This document shows positions 46,155 through 55,653 of a stretch of 64,000 bases of DNA, piece by piece (position 1 is the first letter of the stretch; each line of letters opens with the position of its first letter). Made by a program: the position numbers and the translations under genes. The stretch is from Gammaproteobacteria bacterium (GTDB lineage: Bacteria; Pseudomonadota; Gammaproteobacteria; JAURND01), in NCBI GenBank assembly GCA_035546635.1, contig DASZWJ010000044.1:47401-111400 (forward strand), written 5' to 3'. A model generated the notes under the pieces. It did no database searches, was not told the DNA's origin, and saw nothing but the letters and a program-made list of their open reading frames with translations.

Positions 46155-49100
46155 CTACCTAAAATCATCTTTCGCGCCAGCGAAAGAACACCTTTTTCCT
46201 CCTCCCCTTGTGGGAGAAGGAAAGAAGTCATGGCTGTAAGAGGGTATATGAGCCCACTCACACCACCCCGCGCAGCCAGGGAAATATAGCCCCAGCCGTA
46301 TGGGGCGCTGATCCAGTAGCGACATTGCCCTAGCATAGGTTTCCAATTGCTCACGATGTTGCGCTTGCGCGTGCTTTAAAAAATCAGGTGAGGCCTCTTC
46401 AATCAGGATTCCGGTTTTATAATCAATGACCCAACGTGTCTGTTCACTATCAACAAATGTCCGGTCGATGATTAAATGCTGCGGTTGACCCTGGATCAGC
46501 GAGGTGATGGCATATTCACTGTGCTGATCCGTGTGGGTATTATCCAGCAACCATCGCCCCCTAGGATCATTTAACGTGCGGGTAATCGTTGCTTCTATGC
46601 GTGATAAGCAATATTCCAACTGATTTTGTGCAATGCCCGCCTGCAGTAAACGCTTTTGCCATTCCGAACGGCTATCGATTATTTTTTGTTGATTCCAATT
46701 TGCTAATTCCTCTTGGCTAATTTCCTGTAAACAGCGATGGATCAAAATACCGATTTGCTGGCTCAATGCTGTCTGTGTCGTAGAAATATTCTGTAGAAAA
46801 GAAGCGGTGGGTGTTGTGTTAAATTTCGACTGCAAGGGCTGCCAATTGGAAAGAAAGGGATGTTTTAACCGGCGCAATTTGCGCAAAGAAGTGGAGGCAA
46901 CAGCTGGTATTAGTGGAACAGAAATCATCTCTTCAGTTTGCATCGCAGTTTTAAAAGGTTCCCACAGCAAAGCCAAAAAACTATTAGGATCGGGTTCTGA
47001 GATTTTTTCTGCCGTGGTAGCAATATTCGCAATTAAATGTAAATTCACTTTAGCCCTTGTCGCGGCCACATATAAAACTCGAGTCATTTCATAACGGGTT
47101 TTAGTTTTTTCTATTTTCTGCAGATAACGATAAATCGGTTCTAAACTAGATTCTTTAGATTTGATCGGCGCGAGTAATAAATCATTTTCTTTATCCAGCC
47201 GCGGACGGTCTAACCATAATAATAATTGCGCATCATCACTTCGGCCTTTATTTTCTAAATGCGGAATGATAACGGTATCAAATTCCAAGCCTTTGGCTTT
47301 GTGTATCGTCATCACATGCAAGCGACAGTTTTCCGCTGGTTCTGGGGTGGCATAACTATTTTGAATTTTTTCTACCAATAAGTTTAAATCGAGTTCAGCA
47401 TTATCAGCTTCTAGTTGTTCTAATAAATCAAAAAAAGTGGCAGCGGTATTGGTTTCATTATGATTTTGGCAACAGGCAGGACCATTTAAGCGCCGCCAGG
47501 TTGCTTCCACCCAGGATCTTAAACTCTGGCGTCCACGCTCAGATAGGCTGTGATGCAATATGGGAATTAAATGTGACAATCGCAGTTTTCCATCTGCACT
47601 TAAGCCGGACAATTCTGCTTGTGAATAGCTATGTTTAAGTGCTTCCCAAATCGGTGTTAAATGATCCTTACCTGCAATGCTATGTAAATCTGTCAAACTT
47701 AAACCACACCAAGGTGCGCGCAACACCGAAAGCCAAGCTAAACGATCACCTAAATGCCATAAAGCGCGTGTGAGTGCTAATAAATCATGCACGATACTTT
47801 GTGTTGACAGCGGTTCAATTTCTACCGCATTAAATGCGATATGCTGTGCTTTCAATAGCGGAATAATGTCAGCCAAATGCGGTCTACTGCGCACTAAAAT
47901 TGCAATGCTGTGCTGAGGATTCAGTTTTTGTTCCAAGCGAATGATTTCTAAAATTTTTTCAGAAGTCGCATTGGGATTCGTTGTCGAACACGGATGTACA
48001 GACACGCCACTGTCTTCCCTATTTTCTTTAGCTGCGGTGGAAGCATTAAAAGTGACCGCCCCAGAGCTAATATCCACAACCGCCGGAAATAAATTTTTGA
48101 ACTGCGTATTAATCCAATTAACGATCGCAGGCGCCGAACGAAAATTGGCTTTTAGTTGCAATGATTCCAAGGCAATTGCACCCAACCCTTCCCGCTTGGC
48201 TTTTAAAAACAAACCAACTTCTGCTTCACGAAATCGGTAAATCGATTGCATGGGATCGCCAACTAAAAACAAAGTACGGCCATCACCTGTTTGCCAGCCG
48301 GCAGTTAATTTTTCTAGTAAACGAAATTGCGTAGTGGAAGTGTCCTGAAATTCATCCACCAGCAAGTGTTTAATCTGATAATCCAAAATTAACGCTAACT
48401 CGGTGGGTGACTCGGCATCTCCCAGGGCGCGTAAAGCAGCCATAGCTGTTTCATTAAAATCGACTACGCCTTGTTCGCGAAAAATCACATTTAACTGTGC
48501 CACCAATAATGGCAATAGCTCGATCAGGATTTCGACTATTTTCCATTCAGCATCCGTGTATGCAGGGGACGGTGATTCCCTGAGAGCACAAAGGCTGAGG
48601 AAAAACGCTTCATGAGCGGCTAATTCTGTCAGTAAATTTTGCATGCGGTTTTTCATGGGTTTATTTTCAGGGGGAAATCCCATGGTTTTATTGAGACTTT
48701 TTCGCCAGTTATTTTCCGTGGTCAGTAACAATTGGGCGATGGCCAGCCAGGTATCGCGGTGCGCAGGTAATGGCTCTGGAAAATGCATTAAATCGCGGTA
48801 GGGGGCGAGGGTATGATTTGGGTCGCTTATAGCTAAATTATCGGCAGCGAAGCGCAGCAGGGTTAGAATTTCGTCATGATATTCAGAGGGTAAATGTTGG
48901 TGGCAATTAACTAAAATTTCTGTGACAACATGCCGTAAGCCTTCTTCCAGCATATGGCGTAACGCTTGTGGCGAACGGTTTTTGCGCCGCACGATTAAAT
49001 ACGGCAACCATTGGTCGCGACGTGCCAGCATCCGCACTAACAAATTTTCAACTTCTTCTAAACGGTTATCTAAATGCAGCAATAAATGGGCTAATCCTTC

Positions 49101-49598
49101 TGCGTTGGGGTGCTGTTCTTCTAGGCCTTCGAGTAATCTTCGGGCGGCTTGCAGGTAGCAGTCTTTGGCGTCGGGTAAAGTTTGTGGCATCGCGCCAAAA
49201 CCGGATAACAGCGGCATTTGCCGGGTTAAGCTTAAGCACAGTGCGTCTATGGTTTGGATACGTAATCTTTGGGGATTGTTGAGTAGATGCCATTGTTGTC
49301 GTTGATCCTGTTCTAAGGCGGCGCGGGCTAATTGCCAGGTTTCAAATGCTTGGGGGTGTGTGGGAGCACTTAGGGTTGCCGCATGCAGGGCAGATAAAAT
49401 ACGCTCACGCATTTCGCCAGCGGCTTTGCGGGTGAAGGTGATGGCGGTGATTTCTTCAGGGGCGCGCACTGATTGTGCCAATAGCACGAGATAACGCCGC
49501 ACCAGCAACTCTGTTTTGCCGGAACCAGCGGGAGCTTGTACGATAAATGAGATCGTAGGGTCAAGGGCGTGTTGGCGTTGGGATTGATCGATGGTCAT
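46155..49598 (-). CDS. UvrD/REP helicase-nuclease, AddA-like
   Basis: Helicase-nuclease subunit for double-strand-break repair, pairing with the nuclease encoded upstream. SF1A motifs: QAPAGSGKTELLVRRY (Walker A, near 22-35), TFTRKAAGEM, LLVDEFQDTS, LVGDPMQSIYRFREAEV, VMTIHKAKGLEFDTVIIP, RVLYVAATRAK. A PD-(D/E)XK nuclease part near the end has RWVIDYKTG. Length 1147 fits AddA/RecB-type proteins. The last 25 residues (DFFPSPTRGGGKRC...) are encoded by a dispersed repeat, so the natural end was probably near YSHD. Confidence 0.88.
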   Translation of the reverse strand: MTIDQSQRQHALDPTISFIVQAPAGSGKTELLVRRYLVLLAQSVRAPEEITAITFTRKAAGEMRERILSALHAATLSAPTHPQAFETWQLARAALEQDQRQQWHLLNNPQRLRIQTIDALCLSLTRQMPLLSGFGAMPQTLPDAKDCYLQAARRLLEGLEEQHPNAEGLAHLLLHLDNRLEEVENLLVRMLARRDQWLPYLIVRRKNRSPQALRHMLEEGLRHVVTEILVNCHQHLPSEYHDEILTLLRFAADNLAISDPNHTLAPYRDLMHFPEPLPAHRDTWLAIAQLLLTTENNWRKSLNKTMGFPPENKPMKNRMQNLLTELAAHEAFFLSLCALRESPSPAYTDAEWKIVEILIELLPLLVAQLNVIFREQGVVDFNETAMAALRALGDAESPTELALILDYQIKHLLVDEFQDTSTTQFRLLEKLTAGWQTGDGRTLFLVGDPMQSIYRFREAEVGLFLKAKREGLGAIALESLQLKANFRSAPAIVNWINTQFKNLFPAVVDISSGAVTFNASTAAKENREDSGVSVHPCSTTNPNATSEKILEIIRLEQKLNPQHSIAILVRSRPHLADIIPLLKAQHIAFNAVEIEPLSTQSIVHDLLALTRALWHLGDRLAWLSVLRAPWCGLSLTDLHSIAGKDHLTPIWEALKHSYSQAELSGLSADGKLRLSHLIPILHHSLSERGRQSLRSWVEATWRRLNGPACCQNHNETNTAATFFDLLEQLEADNAELDLNLLVEKIQNSYATPEPAENCRLHVMTIHKAKGLEFDTVIIPHLENKGRSDDAQLLLWLDRPRLDKENDLLLAPIKSKESSLEPIYRYLQKIEKTKTRYEMTRVLYVAATRAKVNLHLIANIATTAEKISEPDPNSFLALLWEPFKTAMQTEEMISVPLIPAVASTSLRKLRRLKHPFLSNWQPLQSKFNTTPTASFLQNISTTQTALSQQIGILIHRCLQEISQEELANWNQQKIIDSRSEWQKRLLQAGIAQNQLEYCLSRIEATITRTLNDPRGRWLLDNTHTDQHSEYAITSLIQGQPQHLIIDRTFVDSEQTRWVIDYKTGILIEEASPDFLKHAQAQHREQLETYARAMSLLDQRPIRLGLYFPGCAGWCEWAHIPSYSHDFFPSPTRGGGKRCSFAGAKDDFR
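46160..46245. repeat. Dispersed repeat inside the AddA-like 3' end
   Basis: tttcgcgccagcgaaag (like the MITE terminal repeat), ctccccttgtgggagaagg and tcatggctgtaagagg follow one another. The second matches the family at 8836 and 28322; the third matches 43280-43295. The segment lies within the last codons of the helicase gene. Confidence 0.6.
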
Positions 49599-49732
49599 GG
49601 TGTAGCATCTTTAGCGTTGGATGGTTGTGCAGCTGGTTGGTGGTGAGTTGCTATCTAAATTGAGCCAATGCATAATGATTAAAATTGATACATTAGTAAA
49701 GACGACCTATAGTTTTTCTTGCACAAGTGGGC

Positions 49733-49787
49733 ATAGGCTAGAACTTTTACCTCTCCCACAAGGAGAGAGGTAAAAGTTCTAGCCTAT
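49733..49787. repeat. 55-bp near-perfect palindrome
   Basis: ataggctagaacttttacct and its inverse pair around ctcccacaaggagag, again the cttctcccacaagg family. It stands between the divergent AddA-like gene (minus) and the small membrane protein gene (plus), so it is in the upstream region of both and not a terminator. Confidence 0.65.
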
Positions 49788-49844
49788 CGCCTATCCCAAG
49801 AAGAGAAAAATTGTTTCCTAAACCTCCTCATAGGTACCCGAAAA

Positions 49845-50195
49845 ATGAATGACATCATTATTCCCAAAGATGATAAAAACTACAACATCACCGTGATTAT
49901 ATATGCCTTGCAAGCTGCCAGTTTTATTGTAGGAATTACCTTTTTAATTGCGGTGATTATGAATTATGTTAAGCGCAAAGATGTAGAAAATACTTGGTTG
50001 GCATCGCATTTTACTTGGCAAATAAGAACTTTCTGGTATGCACTATTGTGGTTGATTATAGGTGGTGTGACCACATTTATTATTATTGGCTTTCCCATTT
50101 TGATAGTGACAACGATATGGGTTATTTATCGCATCGCCAAGGGTTGGATCTATGTTTATGATAAAAAACCCATGTATAGCCAGAGCCAGCCATGA
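49845..50195 (+). CDS. Small membrane protein, DUF4870/Tic20-like
   Basis: 116 aa with three hydrophobic segments (about 17-43, 65-87, 88-102). The blocks YVKRKDVENTWLASHFTWQI and RTFWYALLW are typical of a small proteobacterial family of unknown function. It sits on the plus strand between the two minus-strand AddAB-like genes. No good ribosome site is seen. Confidence 0.75.
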   Translation: MNDIIIPKDDKNYNITVIIYALQAASFIVGITFLIAVIMNYVKRKDVENTWLASHFTWQIRTFWYALLWLIIGGVTTFIIIGFPILIVTTIWVIYRIAKGWIYVYDKKPMYSQSQP

Positions 50196-50205
50196 TACAA
50201 GGTAA

Positions 50206-50289
50206 CTCCAACTCTATAAAAAACTGCGCAGGCAGGAAATGTTCTTTTTGTTTCTTATAAAAGCGAGTTTTATAGGGCCGACTAGTTAC
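50206..50289. terminator. Imperfect inverted repeat between convergent genes
   Basis: ggtaactccaactctataaaa (left) pairs with ttttatagggccgactagttacc (right, with a small bulge). It contains the AddB-like stop codon and follows the small membrane gene, so it may end both transcripts. Confidence 0.5.
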
Positions 50290-52951
50290 CTTCATACTTT
50301 CTACACAACATCTGTAATTCACAATTTCTGCAGGTTTCTTCAGTTTTTTTAGGATCGACAGTGGCATAACCTTGTAAAAAATCCTGTGCCAGTCGCCCTA
50401 AAATATCGCGTTGTTGCCGTTGAAATTGTTCCCAATCGATGGGCTGGTGTTCAGTTTTTAAATCCATGATGGGTTTAACACCAGCCATGCCTATGTCTTT
50501 TGCGCTAATACCTTTAAATTGCGATTGGCTGATGCGAATTTGTGCGAATAATAAGCCTTGAATGGGATGTGCACTTGTCAGGCAATAAAGCGGTAATTGC
50601 GGATCGTCAGGTCGCTCGCCAAACCAATCTTCAATGCGCGGTAGCCCGGTTTTGTAATCCACTATCAGTCGCGAACCATCGGCCAATTCATCCTCACGAT
50701 CAATGCGCAAAGACAATTCCAAACCGGCAAAATGGATTTTATGCAGTGATTCACGCGCAATGACACGAAAGAACGGCCGTTGTTTTTCGAGTTGTAGCCA
50801 TTCAGTAATCAATTGGGTTAAACGTTGCGTTTCAACCTTGATAAAGCGACTTTTTAATGAAAGAGGACGTTTTTTAGCTTTTTGAAGCAGAGTTTGTGTC
50901 ACCAAAGAATGAACCAGTGTAGTGAGTTGTGCATCGTTATAGCTTTGTAGCGTGTCCTTGTTATCTAAAGTTTCCCAAAGGCTCTCTAATATTTCATGCA
51001 GCAAAGTGCCGCGCTCCATAGCTGAAAGACCTGAGGTGATTTCCGGTAGTTGGGTGGCGCCCAAACGAATTTTGGCAAATGCAGAAAACGGGCAAGCGGC
51101 TTGATTTTTTAATACGCTGGCGCCGCCACGGATCATTTCCGAGGCGAGAACGGGAGGTGCGTATTCATCTTGAATCAATTCAAGGCAATCAGGATCATAG
51201 ATGCGTGGCTGTGGTGGTTCGATGAGATCGCTTAAGACAACTTCATCAAAAGCACTAATCAAGCGGCTTTTGCGCAAGGGTAGATCACCGGAACGCTGGC
51301 TGTAACTGAAAATGATGTGTTTGGCACTTTGGGTGAAACGCGTGGTGAGTTTTTGGCTGAAAGCGAGTTCGCGTTCTGCGGAGGCATGCGGCATGTGGTG
51401 TTGGCGTTGTAGCAAAATGGGAATAAAAGGATTGGGTGCGGCGGATTTTGGCCAGGATTCATCGTTCATCCCCATCACCCATAGTTGATCGAACTGCATA
51501 CCGGCAGCTTCCAATAAACCTAAAATTTGAATGGGTGCATCCTTGCTTTGCGGCTGGAACAAAGTACGTTGGGCTAAGTGCTGCAAGTGGTGGCAGGCGG
51601 CAGTCAAATTAATCTCTTGATTTATCACTAAATCCAAAGTGCAGAACTCAGTGAGCAACGTTTGCCAACGTTGCCATTGTTGAAATTCAGCACTATTTAA
51701 AGCGCGTTCGCCTGGCCATTGTAGTGACTCTAATAACTGAATAAAAAAATGTGCCCAAGTACTGGGGGGGTGTTTTGCATTAATCTGCTGGTATAAAACC
51801 TGTGAAAAAGTTGTCAGCAGTTTTATCCATAATGGACATTGGTTGTGCCGTTGGCTGAGCATGAATACATTTTCTAAAGTGAGAAAACGCTCGCCCGACT
51901 GCCGCAATGCAATGTCCAACATCGCACGTTCGATTCTTTCGCTTTCAGCGCCGCCAATAAATGGCGAGCGCAGTAAATGACTGATTTGTTCGATATTTAA
52001 TTCAGGGCTGGCTAGTTGCAAAATGGTAAATGCTGCTTGTATGAGTGGGTATTTATTTAATGGTAAACCAGCGGATAAATTAAATGGCAAGCTAGGGGTT
52101 TCTTTATTTTCAGAAGTAAAAACTTCGTTGAAGATACGTTCAACTTTGTTGCGTAGTAGATTTAAGTCAGGTACGACACAGCCCAGGGTTGTTTGGGGGT
52201 GGTTTTGTAACGTTTTTTTAGCCCACAGCGCCATCGTTCGCAGTTCTTGGGTCGTATCGAGTAATCCGATACTGTATAGCAACGGTTGGATGATTTTTGT
52301 TTCTGCATTGGAAAGGTTTTTATTTTCGTCAATGGTTTGTAACAATTCTAGCAATGTTGTACTTGATGGCAAAATATGGATGTGAGTACAGCTGGCTAAT
52401 GCCTCACACAGTTGCGTAGTTTGCGGCAAAAGTTCTTCGAATCCAGCGAATATTAAATGTTCTGGCAAATCAAGAGATTGGTTTTTAACCGCCTGCATTA
52501 AAATGTCTGTGCAGTCGCTAGGAGTCAGCCATTGTTGTTTCTTGCAAATATTTTCAAAAGTTTGCGCCCATTGATAAAAATACTGGATGTCTTCAGAGGC
52601 GGAGTTTTTTAATAAGGTTAATGGTAGCTGCCATTGTTTTAATAAATGCCAAGCTTCGCTGGCAGTTTGTGCGGTGGCAAAGGGACGCAACAGGACAAAA
52701 TCGTTGTTGATGTTTAAGGCTGTGGTGATAATTTTTTCCCAAAGCGCTAATTCTTGTGCTTCGGTGAGAATGAGGCGGTTATCGGCCAGTGTTTCAAAAG
52801 TGCGTATTAACCAGCGGCTAAGCGGTAGACAATCTAGGCTTAGCCAGGTGGTGAGGTTTTGGGATTGCTGGGCGCTGTCATATTGTTTGCGGAGATAGGC
52901 GGATAGGCGTTGGTTGGCGGTGAGGATGGTGATGGAAGGGGGCTTATTCAT
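50282..52951 (-). CDS. AddB-like PD-(D/E)XK nuclease with Fe-S staple (TIGR03623 type)
   Basis: Partner of the AddA-like helicase in break repair. The N-terminal two thirds resembles an inactivated UvrD-like helicase (LTANQRLSAYLRKQYDSAQ at the start; LDLPEHLIFAGFEELLPQT; QFDQLWVMGMNDESWP). The nuclease part (about 610-889) has RGTLLHEILESLWE, SRLIVDYKTGLPRIEDWF and DDPQLPLYCL. One Cys in NQAACPFSAFA and CxxCxxxxxC at residues 874-883 would bind a 4Fe-4S cluster, as in AddB. Length 889 fits. A small membrane gene on the other strand separates the pair. Confidence 0.85.
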   Translation of the reverse strand: MNKPPSITILTANQRLSAYLRKQYDSAQQSQNLTTWLSLDCLPLSRWLIRTFETLADNRLILTEAQELALWEKIITTALNINNDFVLLRPFATAQTASEAWHLLKQWQLPLTLLKNSASEDIQYFYQWAQTFENICKKQQWLTPSDCTDILMQAVKNQSLDLPEHLIFAGFEELLPQTTQLCEALASCTHIHILPSSTTLLELLQTIDENKNLSNAETKIIQPLLYSIGLLDTTQELRTMALWAKKTLQNHPQTTLGCVVPDLNLLRNKVERIFNEVFTSENKETPSLPFNLSAGLPLNKYPLIQAAFTILQLASPELNIEQISHLLRSPFIGGAESERIERAMLDIALRQSGERFLTLENVFMLSQRHNQCPLWIKLLTTFSQVLYQQINAKHPPSTWAHFFIQLLESLQWPGERALNSAEFQQWQRWQTLLTEFCTLDLVINQEINLTAACHHLQHLAQRTLFQPQSKDAPIQILGLLEAAGMQFDQLWVMGMNDESWPKSAAPNPFIPILLQRQHHMPHASAERELAFSQKLTTRFTQSAKHIIFSYSQRSGDLPLRKSRLISAFDEVVLSDLIEPPQPRIYDPDCLELIQDEYAPPVLASEMIRGGASVLKNQAACPFSAFAKIRLGATQLPEITSGLSAMERGTLLHEILESLWETLDNKDTLQSYNDAQLTTLVHSLVTQTLLQKAKKRPLSLKSRFIKVETQRLTQLITEWLQLEKQRPFFRVIARESLHKIHFAGLELSLRIDREDELADGSRLIVDYKTGLPRIEDWFGERPDDPQLPLYCLTSAHPIQGLLFAQIRISQSQFKGISAKDIGMAGVKPIMDLKTEHQPIDWEQFQRQQRDILGRLAQDFLQGYATVDPKKTEETCRNCELQMLCRKYEGN

Positions 52952-53094
52952 AGGGGGGTTCCTAAAGTGCCCTTCTCCCTTGTGAGCATGAACGCTGAGC
53001 TAAGCACCGTAAATTCCCCACCCCCTTGTGGGAGAGGGTTAGGGAGAGGGGGTTATAGTGTAAGGGGAGAAGAAGTAGATAGAAAGTTAGTGTA
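52952..53094. repeat. Short gap with fragments of palindromic repeats
   Basis: Contains tgcccttctcccttgtgag and ccccttgtgggagagggttagg, degraded pieces of the cttctcccacaagg family. No gene is seen. It separates the sensor kinase stop from the AddB-like start. Confidence 0.4.
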
Positions 53095-54489
53095 TCAAGG
53101 CTTAGGAAACGCCACCGTCACCTGCAAACCCTGGCCGCTTGGCGCCGTACTTAAAGAAATCACCGCATGATGCACTTCAGCGATTTGCTGTACTATCCCC
53201 AAGCCTAGACCGCTGCCAGGACTTTTATTGCCTATCATCCTGAAAAAGCGTTCAAACACCTGCTGGTGTAAATGTTCAGGAATGCCTGGACCATTATCGA
53301 TTACCTTCAGCAAGACTTTATCCGCTGACTCTTCAATAATCACTTGAACCAGACTGCCGGCCGGTGTATAGCGAATCGCATTATCGACTAAATTTCTTAT
53401 CAGAATGGCAATTGCAGTGGAGTGTCCTTGCACCAACGGTTCTTTTTCAGGAGATATTAGTTCAATCTCACTATCTTTGGCTAGGACTTCATGGGCAAGT
53501 TCTGCAATCACTTCCTGGGATTGTTTGACAATATTTACCGTTCCAGTATGTTCCAAGGCCAAGCCATGACCCATGCGACTTAAGGTTAACAACTGTTGTA
53601 CCACGTGAGCGCTGCGATCGACGCCGGTAAGGATTTTACGTAAAGCCGCTTCGCGTTCAGCATCACTGGTGGCATTTAACGCAACTTGGGTATGGGCTTT
53701 AAGCGCGGCCAGCGGCGTTTTCAGCTCATGCGCGGCATCGGCTGCGAAACGTTTTTCTCTAGCAAAAGCTTCTTGCAATCGGGAAAATAATTTATTCCAC
53801 TCTTCGACAATGGTTTTTATTTCTACAGGGACTTGGGTAGCATCAATCGGTTCTAAATGATCTGGCGCGCGCAGCTGTACTTCTTCAGAAATTTTACGCA
53901 GGCTGCTTAAACCACGGCTGATGATAATCCAGATCAGCAATCCTAGAAAAGGATAGCTAATGAGCATAACAAAGAAGGATTCTTGGGAGACATGACCCGC
54001 TAAGAGGTTACGAAAATTGTATTTTTCGGCAACAACGACTTTGCTTTTATTTTCAGGATCAGTGGTGACAAAGATGCGCCAGGCATTATTATTGTCAAAA
54101 CCCTGTGATAACCCATTGGGTGCATGGGTAAAAGCAGCGGGTAGGGGCGTTGTAGAGCGAAGCAATGGTTGATTGTTTTGATCCAGTACTTCAAACCCAA
54201 ACGCTTCATGATCGCCGTTATTTTCTTTATTTAATTGGTGTAAAGCAAACGGATACTGGCCGCTGGACAGTGAGTTGATATGCTGCTGAATAGAGCGCAG
54301 CTCTTCGGGCGTATTAGATTGACTCATGAAGGCCTGGATAGCAAATGCCGATTCGGTCAATTTGTTATCTAAGTGTCCTTGTAAGTCCCTGTTTTCTAAA
54401 AATAAATTGGTAAGCAGGCTTAAAGAGGTAATCAGAATGACGCACAATAATAAATTGATGACAAGGAAGTTACGGATGGATGTGGTCAT
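53095..54489 (-). CDS. Sensor histidine kinase (QseC/PmrB type)
   Basis: Membrane sensor of a two-component system. Membrane segments near residues 9-30 and 170-192 frame a periplasmic sensing domain of about 140 residues; a HAMP-like linker follows. The phospho-His is in FAADAAHELKTPLAALKAH. ATPase boxes are RNLVDNAIRYTP (N), KVIDNGPGIPEHL (G1), FERFFRM (F) and GSGLGLGIVQQIAEVH (G2). Length 464 is normal. Its start overlaps the regulator's stop by 4 bases. The signal is unknown. Confidence 0.92.
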   Translation of the reverse strand: MTTSIRNFLVINLLLCVILITSLSLLTNLFLENRDLQGHLDNKLTESAFAIQAFMSQSNTPEELRSIQQHINSLSSGQYPFALHQLNKENNGDHEAFGFEVLDQNNQPLLRSTTPLPAAFTHAPNGLSQGFDNNNAWRIFVTTDPENKSKVVVAEKYNFRNLLAGHVSQESFFVMLISYPFLGLLIWIIISRGLSSLRKISEEVQLRAPDHLEPIDATQVPVEIKTIVEEWNKLFSRLQEAFAREKRFAADAAHELKTPLAALKAHTQVALNATSDAEREAALRKILTGVDRSAHVVQQLLTLSRMGHGLALEHTGTVNIVKQSQEVIAELAHEVLAKDSEIELISPEKEPLVQGHSTAIAILIRNLVDNAIRYTPAGSLVQVIIEESADKVLLKVIDNGPGIPEHLHQQVFERFFRMIGNKSPGSGLGLGIVQQIAEVHHAVISLSTAPSGQGLQVTVAFPKP

Positions 54490-55148
54490 TTTGCCTTTTC
54501 AACTACGTAGCCAACGCCTCTAATGGTGCGGATCAAGTTGTGGCCAAATTTTTTCCGCAGGTTATGAATGTGGACTTCTAGAGCGTTACTGTCAATTTCA
54601 TCTCCCCAACCATATAAGGTTTGGGTTAATTGTTCGCGTGAGAGTACACGGCCGACATTTTCTAATAATTTATGCAGTAAGGCAAATTCTCGGCGTGAGA
54701 GTATCATGGGTTCTTCTTTTAGGAAGGCAGTGCGCGAGGCAGGGTCTAAAGTGATCTCACCAAAGGTAATCATCGGTTCAGCGCGGGAGACGGTGCGGCG
54801 TTGCAGTGCACGGATGCGGGCAGAAAGTTCGCCTAAATCAAAAGGTTTGACTAAGTAGTCATCAGCACCGGCATCTAAACCTTTGACGCGGTCTTCAACG
54901 AGTTCTCTGGCGGTGAGGATTAATACAGGGGTATTGATATTTTTAGAGCGGGCGGCTCTTAATACCTCTAGCCCCGAACGTTTGGGCAATTCCAGGTCAA
55001 GGACAATGGTATCAAAGGTTTCAGACAAAATAGCCTGTAGAGCAGTTTGCCCATCTTTGACCCAATCAACGACGTATCCGAATTGCATTAGCCCTACTCG
55101 AACACCATCGCCTAATAATTCATCATCTTCTACCAATAAAACGCGCAT
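54486..55148 (-). CDS. Response regulator, OmpR family (QseB/PmrA type)
   Basis: Receiver domain (1-115) with LLVEDDELLGDG acidic pocket, phospho-Asp in TIVLDLELPKRSG, and LVKPFDLGEL. A winged-helix DNA-binding domain follows (ILSRREFALLHKLLENVGRV ... ALEVHIHNLRKKFG). The start is the ATG at 55146-55148 (MRVLLVED), which fits the family; the TTG at 55158 is less likely. It overlaps the kinase gene by 4 bases, so the pair is translated together. Confidence 0.94.
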   Translation of the reverse strand: MRVLLVEDDELLGDGVRVGLMQFGYVVDWVKDGQTALQAILSETFDTIVLDLELPKRSGLEVLRAARSKNINTPVLILTARELVEDRVKGLDAGADDYLVKPFDLGELSARIRALQRRTVSRAEPMITFGEITLDPASRTAFLKEEPMILSRREFALLHKLLENVGRVLSREQLTQTLYGWGDEIDSNALEVHIHNLRKKFGHNLIRTIRGVGYVVEKAK

Positions 55149-55511
55149 ATAATCTCTCAATGTTGGCTAATAATAGTAAGATTAGCAGTGTTTTGGGGGT
55201 TTTGCAATGCAATTTAGGGAAAAATTCACAAAATTCAAGTATTTTTTTGTTTTATTGTCCGATAAAGCGGGGTTTTTTCAATATGCGCTTCTCTGGTGTA
55301 TTTGCCCCCTTTAAAAAAGGGAGTAGCACGCACCTAGTGCGTGCGGGGATTTAAGAAGTTCGTGCCCTACTTTAGGCTGCATTGGCACCCAGAAACTCTT
55401 TAAATCCCCCGCCGGCCTCACGGCCTGCGACCCCTTTTTTCAAGGGGTAAATTGAGTAGGGAGGCGAATTGACGACGACCCAAGCTTGAATTACACTCGC
55501 TCTCTCACATT
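55149..55511. other. 363-bp gap between the two-component genes and tRNA-Pro
   Basis: Holds the palindromic repeat element at 55301-55451; the rest is AT-rich. The regulator promoter probably lies at 55150-55260. No gene is seen. Confidence 0.5.
55301..55451. repeat. 151-bp repeat element with nested inverted arms
   Basis: Outer arms tttgccccctttaaaaaagg and rc(ccccttttttcaaggggtaaa) pair with few mismatches. Inside are ggggatttaagaagtt / aactctttaaatcccc, a small palindrome gcacgcacctagtgcgtgc, and gccggcctcacggc. The outer and second arms recur in envC (1430-1490). It has no coding capacity. Confidence 0.65.
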
Positions 55512-55588
55512 CGGGGTGTAGCTCAGCTTGGTAGAGCGCTGCTTTCGGGAAGCAGAGGTCGCATGTTCGAATCCTGTCACCCCGACCA
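55512..55588 (+). tRNA. tRNA-Pro (anticodon CGG)
   Basis: 77 bases with an encoded CCA. Acceptor arms CGGGGTG / CACCCCG, D arm GCTCAGCTTGGTAGAGC, anticodon stem CTGCT / AGCAG with loop TTCGGGA and anticodon CGG at 55546-55548, variable AGGTC, and T arm GCATGTTCGAATCCTGT. The C1-G72 pair is the usual proline identity element. Confidence 0.97.
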
Positions 55589-55653
55589 ATTAAATCAATC
55601 GAGAGTAGTAGGGTCTTGGGTCTTTCCCAATTTAGCCGGCACTTCAGGGTCTT

